Part shown: positions 10,604-21,690 of the stretch, one piece after another | How positions within the stretch are numbered: position 1 is the first letter of the stretch | Layout: the number at the start of each line of letters is the position of its first letter | Origin: Gonatopus flavifemur | Lineage: Eukaryota > Arthropoda > Insecta > Hymenoptera > Dryinidae | Reading direction: 5' to 3' | DNA length: 64,000 nt | NCBI GenBank assembly: GCA_018340375.1 | Contig: JAFFJZ010000007.1 | Coordinates: forward strand, 5,580,001 to 5,644,000 | Translations under genes and position numbers: made by a program | Notes under the pieces: generated by a model | What the model saw: only the letters and a program-made list of their open reading frames with translations | The model's database searches: none | What the model was told of the DNA's origin: nothing

Positions 10604-13600
10604 TTAACTTAACTTTACCGTAGTAGAACAAACGATTTTGAAAAATTCATACAATCTCATGATGCGTTTCTTATCCAAATTTTCCAGTAATAAAGGCCAG
10701 CAGCCTCCCTCACCTAGCTGCAAGACTACGTTTTGGAGAAGTCCTTCTCTTTGATTGGCAAAAGTCAAGCACTCTGGCAGTAAGTGAACGAGACTGCCGT
10801 TTGCATTCCGTTCGTAACAGTGACATGTTGGGGGATTAGAAATTACAGAAATTTGAGAATCGCAGAAACAAACGCAGTTGAGCGATAAAGCTCCGAAAAC
10901 CAGGATTTATCCTCGAGAGCGAGTAATTCTGAGGTCCCGAGTTTGAATTCAAATAGGGGTAGAGTTGTAAGGTAGATGAACATGTGATCCTGTTTGCGTC
11001 TTTCAAATGAAGAAATTTACTATAACCCTCCAGGATGACATCCTTCCTTCTCAATACACATGTGTCGAATAAGGAGTCCGAGGTGTCTGAGGCGTTGGCC
11101 GTGGAAAACATTCCTTTCACTTGGAGAACCTAGTTAAATTTTTTAGAAGGCCTGCCATTGCTCACCACTTGCCTGAGTTTCTGGGAACAAATCTTTGGGA
11201 GTCTATCGTTCGGCATATTGAGAATCTTCTCAACCCAATTGAGGACTAGCCCGAAAACATGCACAGAAAGAGGGAGCCTGCCTATTTCCGTTCTTAGTGC
11301 GTAATCAGGTGTATTTTTGGGCAGTTTCGAAACTTTTCGAGAAAATGTAGTCTGGGCTCTTTCGATTAGGTCCAAGTATCTGAGACTCCAGATTTGAGCA
11401 ATGTAAATGACAGTGTTCCTGACCACGCTTTCAAACAACAAATCATAAGAATGCCAAGAGCCTAATTTTAGCGAGTGAATTAGAGAGATCGTGGAGCTGA
11501 TCGCTCGATTTGCATTACCCAAGGATGCTTGAATGGTTTTCGAGAAGATGGAAGAGTTCATGAAGATCACTCCCAGGTACGTGTACTGCTTTACCACTTC
11601 GATTTGTGAGCCCCTACAGAAGAAAGGAGGTAGTTTTTTAGGATGGCTGTGTCCTCCCTCCCGGAAAATTACTAATTTAGTCTCGTCTATATTAACGGTA
11701 AGTGCATGAGAGGCACAATAATCTCCCAACACGGTGAGCGGTCTTCTCATGCCAATCAAAGAATCAGCAAGCACCGCTAAGTCATCCACGTAAGCAAAGA
11801 CTGATAATTCTGTCAGTTGACCCCCTGATCCACCCACCTCTTATGCCTTTCGAGTGTCAAGAATCCTCGAGATCAGGGATAAAGAGTGTAAACATTAGAG
11901 GGCTTGAAATTTCTCCCTGGAGAACTCCTCCAGTAACATTGAAGGGACGAGTTACACCATTCTGGGTTTCAATGGAAATAGAAGCCTCTGAGTATAAACT
12001 CATTAGGACTTTCATAAACTTTGAGCCAGTGCCAAAGCGATGTAACTCCCTCCAGAGCAGAGTGCGACTTATAGAGTCTACTGCCCGTCGAAAATCCACG
12101 AATAAAGCGAAAATTCTCGTCTTACCTCGTAACAGATGAATTTAAAGAAGGGAATTCAATACAAAAAAACTGTCTGTGCAGCCACGCATGGCTCCGAAAC
12201 TTATGTACAGGATTCGTGTGAAGATCTTGATAATAGCATTTACTAAAGCAATGGGCCTATAATTGGATGGGTCGGATTTATTACCCTTTTTATGTAACAT
12301 TCTTACATGGATTTGTGACCAGGAATCTGCAACAATTTCATCGGTCATGATTTTGTTGAAAAAAGAATTCGAGTATGGGACCCAGTTTCCTGGGAGTGAA
12401 GTGTAGAATTCATAACCGATATCATCGGAGCCAGGGGCCTTGCCGGGTTTGAGTTTATCAAGACCAGCGCAAATTTCTTCGGTTGTAATGCATGAATCGA
12501 GAACAGGGTTGTAGACAGTCGGCAGAAAGCAGTTCATAAATCCCTCTCTTGCAGGGTGAAGAGGTGAAAGGTATTCTTCCCAATCCTGTAATCGAACTAT
12601 GTCTTTATAAGGAGTTCGTACCTTCTGTGAGTTAACAGCTTTCCAAAACTCGGTTGAGCCAGAAGCATATGCAACTTTGTTTTGGACAGAAATTTTATGT
12701 TCTACAATTTTTCTTTAAATCAGTTTGTGTATGCATTTTTGAGTTCTAAATATTTCGTAAGTTGTTCGGGCGGGAAATGACTTTTTCACAATCAGATAAG
12801 CTCTCGGCAACTTTCAATTTCAATTCTTTTCATCCACGGTCAATCCAAAGTTTCTTATTAGGGAAGTTGTTCTTACTATCACTGCTACACATCTGGAGAT
12901 CATGCAAAATTGATCCAATAGTGTGGATGAGATTAGTCGAAAGCTCATCCACTGAACCACAGATGCGGGCAACATCAGGTGAAAGTTGGATATTCTGAGT
13001 ATAGGCGTTTGCTAAATGTGGTTCCCAGGATAGCCGTGGAGGGGTGTCAGAAGAGGTATGCAAGAACGGGCTTGGAAGCGAGAGTGCTACCGGGAAATGA
13101 TCGGAGGGAGTAGGTAGATACAAAACTTCTAAATTCTTAACTGTTTGTAAACCAATATAGTTACTCTAGACTAAATCAATGACTGAGGAACCTCTGTGAT
13201 GTGCGAAGGTAAATTGAGCTGGACAGTCACTATGAGTTCTGCCGTTAAGTAAAGTGAAGCCATTACTTTCCATAGAATCAACTAAATCTTGTCCCCTGGT
13301 ATTCGAGACAGTATCTGAAGAAAATCTTTCAGCTGAGGTACATATATTAAAAATATAGTCTGAGTTTTCTAATTGATTTAGATTACCTACTTTGGCGTTG
13401 AAATCTCCTCCGATGGAAACAGCAGTGTGCAAATATTTCTCAGGAATTGGAATCACAATGTCATTCAATTTTAATAAAGAGGAGTTGAAATCAGAAATAG
13501 GGTTAGTGTAAATTAGACCTACTATGAAGTTCGAGTTCTTACGCTGTCATTTAACAAAGAGAAAATCTCCAGAAAGATGTAATATTTTCGCCGAGTACAC

Positions 13601-13830
13601 TGAGTTGAATCAGATTAAAAGGCCTCACTTAGCCCTTCCCATCTTTGAAGATTCAGTCGCAGGGCTGAAGATAATTTGTTTATTGCGAAGCGCACGAGAC
13701 GGAAGAGTAGAGATATCTACAAGCCAACATTCGCAAATGCAGCACACATCTGCGTTTGAAATATCCTCTTGGATATCTGAGGAGTTCCCAAATCCATGCA
13801 CATTCCAGAACAATAAACGAGGTTGTGATC
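10604..13830 (-). pseudogene. LINE 2 ORF2: endonuclease, RT, Cys/His C-terminus
   Basis: Read in order on the minus strand. Endonuclease: MFWNVHGFGNSSDI (13813), CICECWLV, then SIGGDFNAKVGNL (about 13420), GRTHSDCPAQFTF (about 13230) and SDHFPVAL (about 13100). Linker: FWKAVN near 12650. RT: GKAPGSDDIGYEFY (about 12430), NYRPIALVN (about 12250), VDFRRAVDS (motif A, about 12090), GGVLQGEISSP (about 11930), FAYVDDLAVLA (motif C, about 11790) and YTYLGVIF (about 11590). The C-terminal region continues in another frame (VKGMFSTAN, 11120) and ends with a CHC...H...C pattern (PPTCHCYERNANGSLVHLLPE, about 10830-10770), like the Cys/His knuckle at the end of several LINE ORF2s, before the stop at 10604. 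At least five frame breaks make it inactive. Confidence 0.8.
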
Positions 13831-13849
13831 AACGTGTTTCAGATGATTG

Positions 13850-14738
13850 CTAGATAATGTATTGTTCCAAAGAATTCTTCTGTATATGATGATTACTTCT
13901 CAAGAACGGAAGCATAGAAGCGTCGCCGCTAGGTTTGAATGTTTTCTTCTTATGATGAGTAGTAGTCGTGTGTGGTGAAGGTTCTGAACGTCCTCTCTCA
14001 CGGCTTGCGGTAGAAACTGTAGACTCTCTAGTATATGAACATTCCCCTCCTACCTCATGATGTATTTCTCCTTCCCCCGTGCTTAATGAAGCGTCGATCA
14101 CAGTTTCAATCGGAGAACTATCATAAGTTCTATTTTCAAACACCAGTTTGTTCCCTTTTATTGTTGAACGTCTACCCAGAGATGATGGTTTCTTGTGGGA
14201 AATCCATAGTGATTTACGTCCTCCTCGTTCCTCCTTCGAATAGTCGTTTGAGATCGAAAATCCAAGTTTCCGAGAAGCAGTTGACGCACGAAATACCTCT
14301 CGTTTGACGCGAGTGTGTGTGAAAGTTATTAGTACAGAACGGGTACCAACAGTGAGACCCATACGTCTCGTATTATCAATGTTGTCTTCGCTGATGTTCA
14401 CGCTGGCTTTATGAAAGATTTCCAGAACAGTAGACAAGAGATGACTATTATCAGTTGAATCAGGGATATTATAAATTATCAAATTCCTCATTTTATTCTC
14501 ACTCTTTGAAATTTTATCTCACTCATGAGCACGGAGACTTCATTTTCAAGATCAATACAGCGTTCTTCTAAGTGATCACACTTGAGTTTAAACTATGTAA
14601 TTTCACTGAGAAGGTTTTCATTCGATCTGATCAGGGGGCGTTCGAAGTAGTTCCCAAACTGTTGGTCTTTGAATCAATATTATTCACATCTTTAGTCGAA
14701 TCCATTAATATGGATTTCAACTCTTCGTTTGAAATCAT
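13850..14738 (-). pseudogene. LINE 2 ORF1
   Basis: ATG at 14738 (MISNEELKSILMDSTKD). An early stop and frame changes occur before the conserved block MRNLIIYNIPDST (14491), equivalent to AQNIILYNVVDN of LINE 1. After it come VLITFTHTRVKREVFRAS and a basic, Ser-rich tail to 13850. The arrangement fits a coiled coil, RRM-like fold and basic tail, as in LINE RNA-binding ORF1 proteins. Confidence 0.7.
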
Positions 14739-14937
14739 TATGAAACTTGAACCGTGACTTCAACTATAACTGTTGAATTGATATCACGAGGGAGCGAGAA
14801 TGAACATGTGTCATCGGTACGAAGGCCAGTGCGGAACTCCCAATAGGACGAATTTATAATGTATTTCAGGTAATATGTGAGTGAACCTAAACTCTCTTCA
14901 TCTGAACCGCAGAAGTTGGCAGGATGAACTCCCGGGA

Positions 14938-14990
14938 AAAAATAATTCATATATGGTTGTATATGAGCGTATATGAATCATATATGAGCC
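14938..14990. repeat. CATATATG-type short repeats
   Basis: Words such as CATATATGGTTGTATATGAG and AATCATATATGAGC, the same kind as at 4990-5137 and 6503-6700. Confidence 0.5.
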
Positions 14991-16150
14991 CGAGTGAAAA
15001 CATATCAATCAAGAATTGATAAAAAAAATATCACTTGTTGATCACAAATAAAGTGGTCTGGCTAGTGCGATTATGAAATCTATGTTCCATCACCTTCGAA
15101 GTCAATTCTTTTGATGAAGTTCACACACAATCAGTTCTACATCTGAAATCAATCAACTTGTGACCATGTTTATAATTTTAGTTCACTTCGAAGATTGTTT
15201 CAACACGGTCATTACGAGATCACCGTGACATTCACGAGCGAATGATAAATTTGTGATCCTGATTCATTTGAAAGTGACTGTTACTCGATTCTCAAGTATT
15301 TTAATGATATTTTAGAGATTATTAAACAATCACGGTTTGATTGTTTTCATCTTAAACATATACTGCCGTAGCATGGACAAAAATGATATCATTCTCATTT
15401 GCTTCAGTAATAGCACAATGATCTATATCAAATTTCTCATCTTCTCCAATATAATTCAAGTGTCATCATGAGATACGTACTAAGTCGTGTTGAGATCGAT
15501 CATGTATTCAATTTTAGTCTCTATGAGATGCGTGATATATGAACACAATCAACTATCTGGAAAGTATCCAGATAGCTGTAATTTCAGAGGTGCATTCTTA
15601 CACATGAAAGTGAAATATGATTATCACATGAGAGAAGATAATTTGAATTATTTGGAAAAGAATTTTCAATCTTCAACTATGGGTGCTAATCGAACCAATT
15701 TGCCATTAATTACTGTTATTTGTCATTCTCAGTTTGCCACATTCCTTTGATTAGCTTTGTGAATCGTGATTAGTGAGAACTACTCAAAATCAGTGAATTT
15801 TCATCAAGGAACAGTAATAAATATTGAAAAAATGATTGATCGTGAAAATGAATGATGATGATGTAAATTTCGATGATTTTCCGTCATTTTTACTAAATCG
15901 GATTCAGAGAGAGTCATATCTTTTATATTTCCAGATAGCATAATGAATTCGAAAATATTGAGAGAGCATTTGTGAATTAGATTTCGAAGACGTTTCTTTT
16001 TTCCAAACGTTTAACGATTCTTGTATTATTGCATGCAATTCATGCATGAGTTCATCTACTCCAAATCTGAATTAGTTTGAAATTATTCTTTGTGCTCACT
16101 TTACACCTTAAATAGGCTTGACTTGACCTTTGACAGCACACTGGGGGAAT
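14991..16150. other. Non-coding, nothing recognised
   Basis: AT-rich; the open frame 15487-15750 has no recognisable motif. No repeat or RNA gene was identified. Confidence 0.4.
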
Positions 16151-16378
16151 GGTTCATTTATTGTGAAAAACAAACGTGTATCCACTTATGGTCAAATAAA
16201 TATTCATTTGAAGCAGATATATTTCGTTGAACTTAAATGAGTGATATTTAGGAAAAATAAATTGTTGTTAATATTTGATGAATAACGTTTGTGAGAATCA
16301 TGACAGATTTCCGTGGAATGAATATTTATTTTGCCGTGATCGAATATACATTTGGTGATCGTAAATGAACCCTTTTCC
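16151..16378. repeat. Imperfect inverted repeat, MITE-like
   Basis: GGTTCATTTA...AAATAAATATTCATT at the left is mirrored by AATGAATATTTATTTT...TAAATGAACC at the right; the arms are about 60 bp and diverged. No clear target duplication. Confidence 0.45.
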
Positions 16379-16379
16379 C

Positions 16380-17016
16380 TGTGCATTTTGAATTCAACCA
16401 TGTATGATGGCTTGCCTGTAGAAGGAAGAAATTTCCTGGTTTTGGCAAACCCATCATTTCAAGTCGGGATATCGAGAGTTGGGGAAAGAAAAGATGGGAA
16501 GCATGGAACAGACCACGTTGTAGAAGAAAAAAAAGGACAATAAGGTCACTTATTAATACAACTCCTCCGTGTGTTATGACGTTGTCGGTGTATTTCAACA
16601 CAAAGAGATGAAAGAATGGACAAAGAACTCTCACATGAAGTTGTCACGATTTACAAAAAAATTATCCATAGTCACACCTATACCCAGGGCACTGATTATT
16701 AACACGGCGAATACACGCAATCCACACTCACCGTAATCTTCAATGATCTCTTACCTACATGGTGGAAATTTTTGTCGCGGGGCAGATTACTATATAACTT
16801 TACGTTAGAGAGCCGCCGAACAAGTGACGAGACAGCGTGGCACCGGTAACTTCACACCTCTTCCCGTGACGTCACGATTAGACGTTGCCAAATCATTCTA
16901 ATTCTTACCACACATCAGAAATTACTGCCCTTGTGTGTCCAAGATTGATACGTCACTGTTACCGGGGGGCACAATGAACTCGTTACTTCCACACGCATCC
17001 TTGCACTCCGGGGCCT
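16380..17016. other. Non-coding, nothing recognised
   Basis: Open frames at 16326-16634 (-) and 16352-16543 (+) overlap each other and show no family motif. Confidence 0.35.
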
Positions 17017-17149
17017 CTTAAGGGCCCATTTCATGGGAGCTTCCGCTTCAAGCGTCAACATTGGAAGAAAAGAGAGAGCCTGTCAGACCTCTGCTTTCTT
17101 CCAATGTTGACGCTTGATGCTGAAGCTCCCATGAAATAGGCCCCTTAAG
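17017..17149. repeat. 133-bp hairpin with 54-bp arms
   Basis: CTTAAGGGCCCATTTCATGG at the left is matched by CCATGAAATAGGCCCCTTAAG at the right. The arms continue through GCTTCAAGCGTCAACATTGG and end around a 25-bp loop. This is a near-perfect foldback of unknown family. Confidence 0.7.
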
Positions 17150-18720
17150 TACTATTCTACTTCATCTTACATAGTTATATTCTAATAGGAATCCATACAA
17201 CCAACTTCCGGGATAGGGAGAAAGGGAAAATACAAAGAGAAATAGATATATGGGTGCGATCGATAATGATCCTCCTTATAATGCCCGTAGATTGTCTAGA
17301 AACATCGTCTCTTATACCGAACGGGTACACACTATGGGGAACGGGTAATACTAGTACACGTAGATAATTCACTCAGGAATGTTATAGATTTTTCCACAAC
17401 ATCTATTAGTAATCACGAGTGATAATGATATAAAGAAATCCTGAAAGATACTTGTAAGGGTATTTGAGACCAGTAGATAGTGTTTGAAACTTTCACGACA
17501 TTCTCCTATATATATTTTTACGTATATAGAACTTGCGTCTGTCTTTCAGTGAATTGTCAAGACGATACGTTGTGTGCAAGTATTAAGCATAACGGGCACG
17601 AGACAAACTCAGTGAGTCACTATTTTACTCTGAGTTTGCCACTTTTACAATTCTCGTAGCAGCACTGCAACAATACTGAGATTAGTGCTGACTTATGTAT
17701 CTTTTGTACATCTCGCACCCGACTTATGATAGGAGAATACATAATCCCGTTATTCAGTATACAATATAATGTGTGAATGAAACTTATTGAAAATACTTAT
17801 TCTTCTCGTCAACGGCTTCAACTGGTCTTAATATTCTATACTCGTCTCATGTGATTATCGCATTCAAGTATAGAGGTATCTGAGAATACCAAACCGATCC
17901 CTTCCGACAGTCTATTTTATACTCATACTAGTATCTCATTTCTGAGAGTACGTCGGGCTGGAGGGATGAGGATCCAATAGCGATGGTCGTGGTTGTGATG
18001 CCTCTTGGAGATATCTCTCGATTTCAGGTATGATGACCCAAGCGCCAAGAGAATAGTTCGTCCAAGCTCGTGGTGTCCCATACCCTCTCCATCCCACGCT
18101 GGTAGCTAGTTTGGGGCTCAAATCCTGTTTGTTCCGAGAGTACCCTCGATCATTTCAATACTTTCCAAAAAAGTAATTACCTAGTAAAAATATTCATGAG
18201 TTTCTTTGAGTTCATTCGCTTTCCAGATGCGTACAACTATTACAAAAAAATGCAGACACCTGCTCCAAATGCGTATACTCACCCCGCACAAGTGCGCACG
18301 GTAACCCGCAACAGGAATTGAATGTCCGCATTTCAAATTCCTTCAATTCCCTTAATTTTTCCCGGAGTTTGAAGATTATATATATTCTTATCCAATTCAA
18401 TTAGTATTCAAATGAGTACTTCATTGCATACACCCTTCCATTTTCTTCTCATCCCTATCATTTGATTTTGGCATCTCTTTGGATGCTTGTTCGCATACAC
18501 TTGACCCGAATGACTACATTCCTCTCAAATCCTATGGAATACGATGAGAACTCACAAAGTTCTATTAGGGCAGAGTCAGTTAAAGTTGGAAATCGGGTAA
18601 GTTCGAAAACGTCAACTATTTATGTGAAGTCGTGTGTTGACAAGTGATCGAACTCATGTGATATGTAGTTTTTGAATACAAAGTATTCTTCATGAGGGAT
18701 ACATCATCATCAGCATACTA
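17150..18720. other. Unassigned non-coding region
   Basis: About 1.6 kb with no supported gene, RNA or repeat. The short frame at 17936-18121 (-) is not recognised. A degraded LTR is possible but I see no paired LTR, primer site or TG...CA ends. Confidence 0.3.
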
Positions 18721-19015
18721 CTGTGGGCAAAAAATAGTAAGACTTTGTTATTAATTTGAAAATTCTCAATTCATTCTCCCAAATCTATTCCGTCTCCCTC
18801 GAAGTAATCCCCCTGGCCCCAATACACTTGTGCCAACGTTTTTTCCAATCCTCGAAATAGTTCTTGAAATCAATTTCCGGAATAGCCTTTAATGCGCGTA
18901 GCGATTCACGTTCAATGTCTTCAATTGACTCTAAACGGTTCCCCTGGAGCGATCGTTTGAGTTTGCCGAATAGCCAGAAGTTACACGGAGGTAAATCAGG
19001 CGAATACAATGGTTG
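18721..19015 (-). mobile_element. Mariner remnant: transposase C-terminus and 3' end
   Basis: The minus strand encodes YSPDLPPCNFWLFGKLKRSL and then the C-terminal part ending at 18785. These are the last 75 or so residues of a mariner transposase (usual length about 345). The residue that should be the third catalytic Asp in the SPDLAPxD block is Asn. A typical mariner end (CTGTGGGCAAAAAATAGTAA) follows at 18721 next to TA. The gene is cut off at about 19015, where BEL/Pao sequence starts. Confidence 0.75.
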
Positions 19016-20209
19016 CCTCCTCTTTGTAGGCCATGCCCACTTACAGGCTCTGCATGGTGGCCCCTCAATCACCTTGGGGTTCCTCCTAAAACAGGTCTGG
19101 ATTGTTCGGGCCAGAGTTTTGGTGAAGGCATATGTCCGCAGATGCGTCATTTGCTACAAGCGGCGTCTCAAATTGCGACAGCAATCGATGGGCAATCTTC
19201 CAGCCCCACGTGTACTCCCTTCACGTCCATTTTCTCGCTCAGGTCTGGGTTATGCCGGACCAATACACCTCGCAGTTAGCAAAGGTCGCGGCCACAAGGC
19301 ATACAAGGGATATGTCTGCTTGTTCATTTGCTTCTCCACCAAAGCGGTTCACCTAGAGGCAGTCAGCGACGCCACCTCTCAGGCTTCCATTTTGTCGTTT
19401 TTGTGGACGACGAGGACTCCCTGCGGAACTATATCCCAACAACAGCACCACCTTCCGAGGTGCTGACTCCGAACTCTGTGCTCTCTTCCGCTCTTCTTCA
19501 GCCCTCTACACCGAGGCTTCACAGGTCCTAGCCCAGGATGGAGTTACTTGGAACTTCATTCCTCCACAAACACCTCATTTCGGGGGCCTGTGGGAAGCCG
19601 GTATTAGGTCCGTTGAAGAACATCTTTTGAAGGTCATAGGGGACCAGCGCCTCACGTTCGAGGAAGTCTCCACGGCCCTTACTGCCTCACGGCCTGCCTG
19701 AATTCTAGGCTTCTTTGCCCGCTCACATCCGATCCTGACGATCTATCGGTGCTCACACCAGGACACTTCCTAATTGGAACCTCCCTAGTTTGTGTACCGG
19801 AACCTTCTATCGCCGGACCCCCTGAACACACCTTATCTCGCTGGCAACTTCTGCAAAGGGTGTTCCAACACTTCTGGGTCCGATGGTCAAGCGAATACCT
19901 GCACCATTTGCAGCAGAGGACCAAGTAGCAGGTACCACAGCCGAACCTTCTAAGAGCGCAACTTGTGCTCATCCAGGATGAGCATTTACCACCCTCTAAA
20001 TGGGCCCTAGGTCGCATAGTGGAAATTCATCCAGGCACAGATGGACGAGTTCGTGTCGCATCGGTATGCACTGCCACCTCTACTCTCAGACGCCCGATCG
20101 CTCGTTTGAGCGTCTTCTCGTTCCGTTCTGACAACACCGGTCACCCCCTTACGGCGAGCGGGCTTGTGTGAATCTAGAAGACATTTCGTCCCTGACGAGG
20201 CGGGCGGAA
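19016..20209 (+). pseudogene. BEL/Pao retrotransposon: integrase and C-terminal domain, broken
   Basis: Begins inside the integrase zinc-binding domain (HAHLQALHGG ... CVICYKRR), then the core: GLGYAGPIHL, AYKGYVCLFICFSTKAVHLE, and in another frame NNSTTFRGADSEL and HFGGLWEAGIRS. The order and wording are those of BEL/Pao integrases. The first catalytic Asp of the DYAGP block is Gly, and the DN of the second block is NN, so the enzyme is dead. A later block LIQDEHLPPSKWALGRIVEI is the short domain that closes BEL pol. Frame changes near 19390, 19680 and 19940 break it. Gag, protease, RT and RNase H are absent. GC content is higher than in neighbouring DNA. Confidence 0.8.
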
Positions 20210-20640
20210 TGTTGGGGATTTGGAGGTAAAAGATTCCCCTCGGCTGCTCATGAGTGGACCGAGTAGCTTGTTAGTAGTCGAGCGGTATCCGTAGCCTCCT
20301 CAAATCTTCCTCTACCTCTCTTCCTCGCATTACCTCTCCGATATTCCTTATAGGGGAATACTGTGCCCTCCAACGCGACGAAAAGATAATTTGCGCGCGA
20401 GTTCGCTAGTATCGTTCGCTGAGCAACACGCGTTTCTCACCTCTATCGCTATCAAAATTGTAATTCTGATTCTGGCCCTCGTGTTTTTCAATTCTGGTTG
20501 AGAGACGCGAATTCTGCGTTTCCGGTTACGCGAAAGTGCTTTATTGTGATTGAGACGAGGACTGTAAGAAGAAGTTAATTGTTATTTGTTTGAGTGTAAG
20601 AAGAAAGCTTCAATTATATCGTTTGAAACCTATACCGAAA
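20210..20640 (+). repeat. Start of the BEL/Pao 3' LTR
   Basis: A purine-rich tract (about 20197-20209) precedes TGTTGGGGATTTGG at 20210, the place and look of a polypurine tract and 3' LTR start. The right edge is not resolved; the end given is approximate. No 5' LTR is present in the window. Confidence 0.5.
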
Positions 20641-20665
20641 CATTTCGCGTGATAAACCTCGTGTT

Positions 20666-20875
20666 CTATCTTTTCCTATCTCGATTTTCTCCTATGATTT
20701 TACAGCTTCCATATTCTGATTCCTCATCACCCATCATGGCTGCATCCCAAAAGTCATGGAATCGTCGTTGCATGGCTCTCATTTGTTGGTGAAAACGTTC
20801 ACTGTACTCGTCACACATGTCGCCCAAATTATCCATGACACAAACCAAGGGTGGATGAATGAAATGGATTTTCAA
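20666..20875 (-). pseudogene. Transposase-like C-terminal remnant
   Basis: The minus strand reads MKIHFIHPPL ... DNLGDMCDEYSERFHQQMRAM, then DFWDAAMMGD. It is the same protein ending as the last exon of the transposase-like gene at 21691-23461 (MSLKIHSLHSHLDFF ... ERLQQQMRTMQRRY) but in opposite orientation and truncated on both sides, so it is a second broken copy. Confidence 0.6.
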
Positions 20876-20962
20876 TGAGATGTGGACTTCTGTCGGAAGA
20901 ATTGAAAAACAGGAAATAAAAAGTTAAAATTTAATGAGATACCAGAAAAACCATTGATCCCA

Positions 20963-21170
20963 CACGGAAAAAAATGTATGGTTGTTTCAACCGACCGTAT
21001 CGCTGTATTTGGCTCACCTCAACATTATGGTTGCCTGAACCAAAAATTTGATTGTGACAAACAGATAGTCGACAGCATTAACTGAATTTCTGGTTCAGGC
21101 AACCATAAGTTTGTGGTGAGCCAAATACAGCCATACAGGTGGTTGAAACGTCCGTACAATTTTTTCCGTG
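20963..21170. mobile_element. MITE, CACGG...CCGTG termini, CA target duplication
   Basis: 208 bp. The left end CACGGAAAAAAATGTATGG pairs with the right end CGTACAATTTTTTCCGTG, and inner arms (TTTGGCTCACCTCAACATTATGG and its mirror) extend the hairpin. The flanking dinucleotide is CA on both sides (20961-20962, 21171-21172), not TA. Confidence 0.75.
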
Positions 21171-21690
21171 CACTTGAGCGTAATCCCATTCTCAAAGCTA
21201 TTCTCTCCAAAGCCACTCCTATTGCTGAAAGACCAATGACAATCAGTTGCGTGACAAAATACCTTTTTCAAACCATTGGCTTGTCAAGGATCATTTTGGT
21301 CATTTATGCACCCGAACTCATGCCTCCTTTTACTAACTTTACAAATTCACATCAACCGAATAAAACGATGATGAAATATTCGATTACAATAACTCGATAC
21401 AACATCTCCCAATTTATATTCATTCCGGATGGAAAGCGCAACAATAAGAATGGCCCAAATTCATCTTTTGGGAGAATGGGATTCAGTTTGGGTAACGATA
21501 CTTTTTGGAAGACAAACCGTTTCGTTAAAATACAGTGAAAAACCATTTGAAAATCGTCAAACATCGTTCACGATTTTCAATTTTCTTTACTTGAGGCGCT
21601 TCTCATCTGAGGAAGTCATAATGTGAGAAATATTGTTATATCGAGTCATTATTGCCTAATATTTCATCTTTGTTTTGTGGAATTTGTCAA
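21171..21690. other. 5' flank of the transposase-like gene
   Basis: No supported gene. The open frame at 21113-21538 starts inside the MITE and shows no motif. Confidence 0.3.

Larger units (their letters stand above)
10604..14738 (-). mobile_element. LINE 2: near full-length non-LTR retrotransposon
   Basis: The most complete LINE here: ORF1 start at 14738, ORF2 from about 13830 to a stop at 10604. It is from the same group as LINE 1 (ORF1 MxxNEELK start, RT GVLQGE motif) but clearly diverged from it. Stops and frameshifts are spread through both ORFs, so it is not recent. No poly-A tail or target duplication was identified. Confidence 0.85.

Noticed and set aside
17401..17950. Solo LTR between 17.4 and 18.1 kb
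   Set aside because: No TG...CA limits, target duplication, primer site or partner LTR could be identified.
19013..19356. Additional frames over the BEL integrase region
   Set aside because: Shadows of the integrase reading, which alone carries the HHCC and core wording.
21113..21538. 141-codon plus-strand frame
   Set aside because: Starts within a MITE and has no recognisable motif; probably chance.
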